A stretch of DNA of 26,951 nucleotides from Collodictyon triciliatum (lineage: Eukaryota > CRuMs): the NCBI GenBank assembly GCA_043381765.1, contig JBHJMP010000076.1:1-26951 (forward strand). Direction: 5' to 3'. Below are positions 22,801-26,951 of the stretch, piece after piece (the first letter of the stretch is position 1; each line of letters opens with the position of its first letter). Below the pieces are notes generated by a model. It was not told the DNA's origin. It was given only the letters and a program-made list of their open reading frames with translations, and did no database searches. A program made the translations under genes and the position numbers.

Positions 22801-23851
22801 TACTCGACCGCAGCTTCTACGAATACTACGTCCCTGAGGCAAGTGTCAGGGCCAACACGCAGTGGAAAAAAGAAAAGAAAAGAAGAAATACGCATTTAAA
22901 TCAAGAATTTCAAATTAAACGCACCGGACTAACACCCCTCTATTGGTGTGTGTGTCTATGTACGTATATAGGGATTCACTGCCGGAAGCCACCTGCTTAC
23001 CTTCTCCTCTGGCTTTACTCCGGCCCCAGGAGCACCCATTCGCCAACTGTGTTCTGTCAACCTGATCGAGTACAAGAATGATGATGAGTACAAGTGGGAC
23101 AACGATGCCATTATTGCGTATCCCAACTATGGCAACCAAGTCGGATTCCGACCCAACAATGAATTTTGCCTGATGAGAAACATGAGCTCGGAGGCCTTCT
23201 GCCGTGTCTGCGTTGAAAATCTGTGGTTTGTTGGTATTTATATCATTTGGTTCTGGTGAATTTTGCAGAAAACTGACACCCAAACCTAGTCATGATTAAA
23301 AGCCAATCCACGCAACGACAGGCACCAATTCCTCACGCGGATGTCGCTGATTGATGACCTTACGGTCAGCTGTGCCGGAAGCGCCGCTAGTGTCACACTC
23401 ACCCCAGTCGGCCTCGCCCAGTTCCGCGACCCCAGCTACCCCCCAGTTGAGAGGGAGAAGTACACGCTTGTCTGGCTCAAAGACGGCATTGAAGTAAGCT
23501 TCTTTGATAACGACAACCGCAAATCACACCGCCAAACAAGCCATTCGTCCGAATTTATCTGGGGTATTTATGCATATATATAATCAGGTCACTGATTTGA
23601 CGGACCAATATTCGTGGAGCCGTGATGTATCCCGCGCGGTGGGCACTTGGACAGCGCGACTGACCTACACAACTCCCGAAGTGCGTGCCAAGCAGGAGCT
23701 GCTGACCTTCGAGGAGAGCTTTGTCATCAATGCCAACGGAATCTGCGCCGTGCAGTCGGCTGCGCACAATCCGATGATGATGCAAGCCGACCAGTTCCGC
23801 AACAAGATGAACAACAACATCCCCCACTTTGTTCAAGACCAGCGCGCTTAA
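19875..23851 (+). CDS. secreted M64-family (IgA-peptidase-like) zinc metallopeptidase (15 exons)
   Basis: Secreted zinc metallopeptidase of family M64, first defined by a bacterial IgA protease. The natural substrate here is unknown. Exons: 19875-20116, 20392-20563, 20708-20761, 20858-20913, 21088-21169, 21269-21301, 21396-21522, 21689-21703 (15 bases), 21824-21882, 21973-22030, 22368-22529, 22693-22838, 22972-23225, 23322-23493, 23588-23851; 631 aa. The start is chosen because MLTLQQALFIAVASVLLATS is a clear signal peptide; the frame is open further upstream through the CAAAC repeat. Motifs: NGPSENRIDVVFMGDGYTAQ, NVWTVFRAS, ESGIGYYSRPKNTAFGLFRQ, and the zinc site HEFGH (about 284-288) followed by GEEYDGGNYFGAN. 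The C-terminal half is beta-rich with several Cys (CPEP, CVENLW), probably disulphide-bonded. The 22839 donor is GC (GAG|GCAAGT), or a GT donor three codons on. Gap 3 falls in an intron. Confidence 0.92.
20150..20204. repeat. (TTTTC)n then (TC)n in M64 intron 1
   Basis: About six TTTTC units pass directly into about ten TC dinucleotides, 35 bases after the first donor of the peptidase gene. The tract is pure pyrimidine on the transcribed sense. Confidence 0.95.
22050..22145. repeat. (TTTCTCC)n heptanucleotide array running into gap 3
   Basis: At least thirteen copies of TTTCTCC fill the M64 intron after the HEFGH exon and are cut by the N gap, so the true length is unknown. The array is all pyrimidine in the sense strand. 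Confidence 0.97.
22146..22245. other. assembly gap (100 N)
   Basis: Exactly 100 N, a common convention for a gap of unknown size. It lies within an intron of the M64 gene, between the heptamer array and a T-run, so no coding sequence need be missing: the flanking exons join in phase across EEYDGG|NYFG. Confidence 1.
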
Positions 23852-24026
23852 GCCGTAGAGTTGCGCAAGAGCTTGCCGGAGTCACCCAGCACGCAAGGGA
23901 GGCACAAAAGTAGAGCACTAAAAGATGTTGTCAACACACCCGCTCTGTTTCTCTCTATCCTTTCTGTGCATACATACATACATACATACATACATACATA
24001 CATACATACATACATACATACATACA

Positions 24027-24059
<33 letters not shown>

Positions 24060-24295
24060 GTATCTTTTCTGCCTTCCGCGCCAACCGCGTATATCCGCGT
24101 GTGACCGTTCATTCATCATCGCCCTCTGCGGCCCTCACTGCCATACATCCTGCGTGTCCTGCGAGAGTGGCATCTGCTGCAGACCGAGGGGAGGAGGGAA
24201 GGAGAGAGCAAGAAGTGGGCGGCAATGGAGAAAAGAAAGGAGGCCCGCTTCATCCCCACACCCGCCTCGCTTCCCTCCTCCTCCTCCTTCCGGGC
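23852..24295. other. convergent 3' region of the M64 and FXR-like genes
   Basis: The stop codons of the two convergent genes are 444 bases apart. The interval holds the (CATA)n tract, a GAGGGGAGGAGGGAAGGAGA purine run at about 24186-24205 and a CTCCTC run near 24275. It must carry both 3' untranslated regions, which may overlap. Confidence 0.6.
23968..24055. repeat. (CATA)22 tetranucleotide array
   Basis: About 22 perfect copies of CATA lie between the 3' ends of the M64 and FXR-like genes. Open frames such as MYVCMYVC on the - strand and IHTYIHTY on the + strand are repeat artefacts. Confidence 0.97.
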
Positions 24296-26772
24296 TTACT
24301 CCGCCCCCGAGACAACCTGCTCGGCCGCACGCTGCTCTGCCACGGCTTCGTGTGCGAGTGTCAAGTGCTCGACCAGCAGGAATGTTTCCGGGCCAGCTGC
24401 GGGCTGCTTTGCCTCGCTCTTGCGGTCGCAGTCGCTGTCGCTGTTGCTGTCGGTCTCATCGCTGCGGCGCGAAAAGTCCTGGCTGTCTTGGCCGTCCCCA
24501 TCTTCGTCGTCGTCGTCATCCTCTCCCCTCCTTCTCCGGCCGGATATGTAGACGGCCCTGGACATCACCTCCTCGTCGTTCCTTGGGTCGTACCTTACCG
24601 ACTCATCACTTGTCATGTTGAGGGGCGGGTCTCTTCTGGCGCGCCGGTTGGAGACGCGTTTGCCGCGACCGGTGCCTCTCGGCCGTGGTGCCCCCCTTGA
24701 GCTGCCGCCCTCGCCTCGTCCATTCACCTTGTCCCTCGGACTCCTTGTCTTTTCCACGGGCGCCGCTGCGTCACTACCCGGTGCCTTTCGCCCCTGCTCG
24801 GGCTGCGTCTCAGGGCGGGTTGTATTCGAATCGCTTTGTTGCTGGGTTGCAGGTGTTATGGCCGACGCACAATCGGGTGTTTTGGCCACCCCGGGGTTTG
24901 TGATTGCAGTCGCCTCGGTATTTTCGCTTGGGGCGATATCTGTGGCCCCAAGTGTATATTCACCAGAGTCTCCCCCTGTAATAGTTTTTTGGGGCCTGCC
25001 ATAACCCGCACATGTATCTGCTTGTGTGAAATAATCGGGGAGTTTGTCAGCATGCCTATCAGTCGGTTCACAAAGACTTTGAATGGCGCCTGTCTCTGTG
25101 CAACCATCATAGATAGACGCGCTGCTTGTATGCTTATCGCCAAGTTGCATCAGAGTTATCGTGTTCATCTCTGCAAAATCACTGGGCATCGCATAGGCCC
25201 CTTTTTTTGAAGTGACCTGGTCGGCTTCGTCGGAACGGGAAAGCGGGACGAGGCTTGTGGAGGGTTGCTTCCCTGTTTTCACGTACTGATACAAGTTTTT
25301 GCTTATTGACGCTTCTTCGTTAGCTACTTGGGGCACTCTGGTTGCTTCAGTTGTGGGAATAGTCTTTGCTTTCAGTGGAAGCAGCTCAACCACACAATTC
25401 CCGTTTGTAAACGTAACATTCATCTTGACTTTTTCTGAACCGTGTGGCCTTTCATCGTCCCACTTTTGTGGCTCGTCTTTTACACTCGGCTTGGTGGTTG
25501 ACAAATCTGTAGATTTGCTGCGGCTATCTTTGCTCATGTTAGTTTTTTCTTCTTCTTCTTCTTCTTCTTCTTTTGGGGACTATACACGGATTTCAATACC
25601 CTTTTCAACGCAATCAGTGCATATGTTTCTGTATCAGGGCATAATATTATATTATATTATATATGTGGTAATTGGGCTTACTGTACTCTTCTTGAGTGCT
25701 CCTAAACATAAATAAATGCATTTGTAAAAAAAGAAAAAAAACGATAAAGGTTGTGCACCATCTGTAGTATTATTACTTTTACTTTATTTTTTAAAAGAAA
25801 GATAGAAATTAAATGACTCACTGGTGTCCAGAACTTTCATTCGATGTAGTTTTCTCTTTGTAAGGTTTTGATTTTCCGCTTCGTTCGTCATCTGATTGAT
25901 GAGATATCAAATGTAGACGTATCATTTAAATAAGTATACAAAAAGAGTGTTGAAATATTGGCATTCATAATAGTTTCCAATAAATATATATATGTTAAAA
26001 GTAATCACGAGGCAATATTTCTACTGGTGTTACATTTGGCTTCAGTTAACTCTTTGAGTTTCCTTGTCTCCTTATCAATTTGATTGTGATATCCTATATG
26101 AGTTTTCAGCATTATCAATGCAGCATCAACATTCACCTATTATGTTTGAAAAGAATGTAGTGATTTTCAAAAAAAATAAATGTTTATGATTATTGGGCGT
26201 AATTGCGATGGGTTGGCCAAATAAGTTTATTTAAGGAGAATTATCATAGAATCAGGGGTTTTTTTTTATTTTTTTTTTAATGACGCTTCATTTCAGTTTC
26301 GAAGTCTTATTTACTTGAAAATATCAAAGAATTTTAGACCTTACGACCAGTTACGAGCACTTTATTTCGCACAATTTCGATTGACACGACATCCGATTTC
26401 TTTATGAAATCTTTTAGTGTGGCTCCGTTCTATGATATAAATTAAATGCTTTATTACTGATGACAAAATTTGATAACTGAAAACATGCGGTTTCGAGTGA
26501 TGGAAAACAGCCATTATTTTAACTATCATCATGATATATATCACTATGAATGTATACGGGAAGGGAACTGAAATAAAACCTTTAATTAAATTTTCATATT
26601 TATCTATTTACACAAATCGAATCAAATTTTCACATACTGCTCCAATTAAAAATCCTTTATCAGATGCTGATATGGGAAGTGAAGCCTCGACATATTCTAG
26701 TAATTCTCTGCCTTCATTTATTACAGAGGCCATTTTGGCAAAGATATGAACAGTCGTGCTACCATCTTCAAT
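24296..26772 (-). CDS. FMR1/FXR-like tandem-KH RNA-binding protein, 5' part outside window, one in-frame TAG
   Basis: RNA-binding protein resembling the FMRP/FXR family (translation control, RNA granules). Exons, 5' to 3': 26772-26638, 26429-26340, 26136-26025 (or -26034), 25891-25822, 25628-24296; upstream exons lie beyond the right edge. The first exon carries the end of KH1 (TTVHIF, then helix INEGRELLEYVEASLP) and starts KH2. KH2 continues with FLIGANGATLKDF (GxxG = GANG), VVSIEI, VLVTGRKVNVDAALIMLKTH and then a DKETRKLKELTEAK helix, as in FMRP. A disordered Lys/Ser/Glu linker follows. The last exon encodes a low-complexity tail with an RG-rich patch (GRGEGG, RGAPRPRGTGRGKR, about 24640-24730), an acidic patch EDDDDDEDGDG and TAA at 24296-24298. 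In the same frame a TAG (25582-25580) separates the first 16 codons of this exon from (GAA)8 and the 413-codon remainder, whose first ATG is at 25537. Either this is one gene with an error or mutation, or the protein truly ends at TAG. Confidence 0.65.
25549..25572. repeat. (TTC)8 / (GAA)8 triplet run
   Basis: Eight GAA codons on the - strand, in frame with the FXR-like tail, lying between the TAG and the first downstream ATG. It would encode poly-Glu if translated. Confidence 0.9.
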
Positions 26773-26951
26773 CTTTACATATATTTTGTTCAGATAGAGG
26801 AATGATAATAGGTACACAAAATCCCAGTGTAAGTCATACAATTAGTATAGTAAGGATTATTTTTTTTTAAAAAAAAAAAAAAAAACTATTTATTTTCCAG
26901 AAATGACCATTTATAAAGGTCAATATTATATAAATTTTTTATACAAATAAA
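26773..26951 (-). other. probable intron or upstream sequence of the FXR-like gene
   Basis: AT-rich, with an 18-base A-run (poly-T in the gene's sense) near 26868-26885. No KH1 GxxG exon was found before the window ends. ATGTAAAG (ending at 26773 on -) serves as acceptor for the first visible exon. Confidence 0.4.

Noticed and set aside
23848-24112. MYVCMYVC and IHTYIHTY frames
   Set aside because: Artefacts of the (CATA)n tract.

Overview
The window is nuclear DNA of an intron-rich unicellular eukaryote (protist-grade). Its genes are cut into many short exons by small introns of about 50-370 bases, nearly all GT-AG, and simple repeats are frequent in leaders, introns and spacers. I cannot name the species from sequence alone. 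There are three N gaps: 4585-4964, 7642-8294, and 22146-22245 (exactly 100 N, so probably of unknown true size).

Splice junctions were rebuilt by hand from phase, GT/GC-AG borders and remembered family motifs. Six gene models are recognisable and a seventh is an orphan. On the + strand: an ACAD9/VLCAD-type mitochondrial acyl-CoA dehydrogenase (1097-4131, 11 exons); a CHK2/Rad53-type FHA-kinase (about 4397-7420, with a gap inside its FHA domain); a Met/Gln-rich orphan protein (8639-10805, 3 exons); a Rab32-like GTPase (17707-18901, 6 exons); and a secreted M64-family metallopeptidase (19875-23851, 15 exons). On the - strand: a MORN1-type MORN-repeat protein (16752-13166, 15 exons) and an FMR1/FXR-like tandem-KH protein with an RG-rich tail. 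The last one enters from the right edge and ends at 24296.

Layout: three genes run head to tail on the left. A 2.4-kb spacer (10806-13165) follows, holding a poly(A) tract and the second copy of a 159-bp perfect direct repeat whose first copy lies between gap 2 and the orphan gene. MORN1 and the Rab are divergent around a long (GA)n tract. The peptidase and the FXR-like gene converge on a (CATA)n tract. The genes share no evident pathway: lipid oxidation or complex I assembly, DNA-damage signalling, membrane traffic, secreted proteolysis and RNA binding. This looks like an ordinary gene-dense chromosome segment rather than a dedicated system.

The most unusual items are the Rab, the FXR-like gene, the 159-bp repeat and the short tandem repeats. 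The Rab has an apparent N-myristoylation start, no C-terminal prenylation cysteines, and a switch I that lacks its conserved threonine. The FXR-like gene has one TAG stop splitting an otherwise continuous final exon. Short tandem repeats recur just upstream of start codons.
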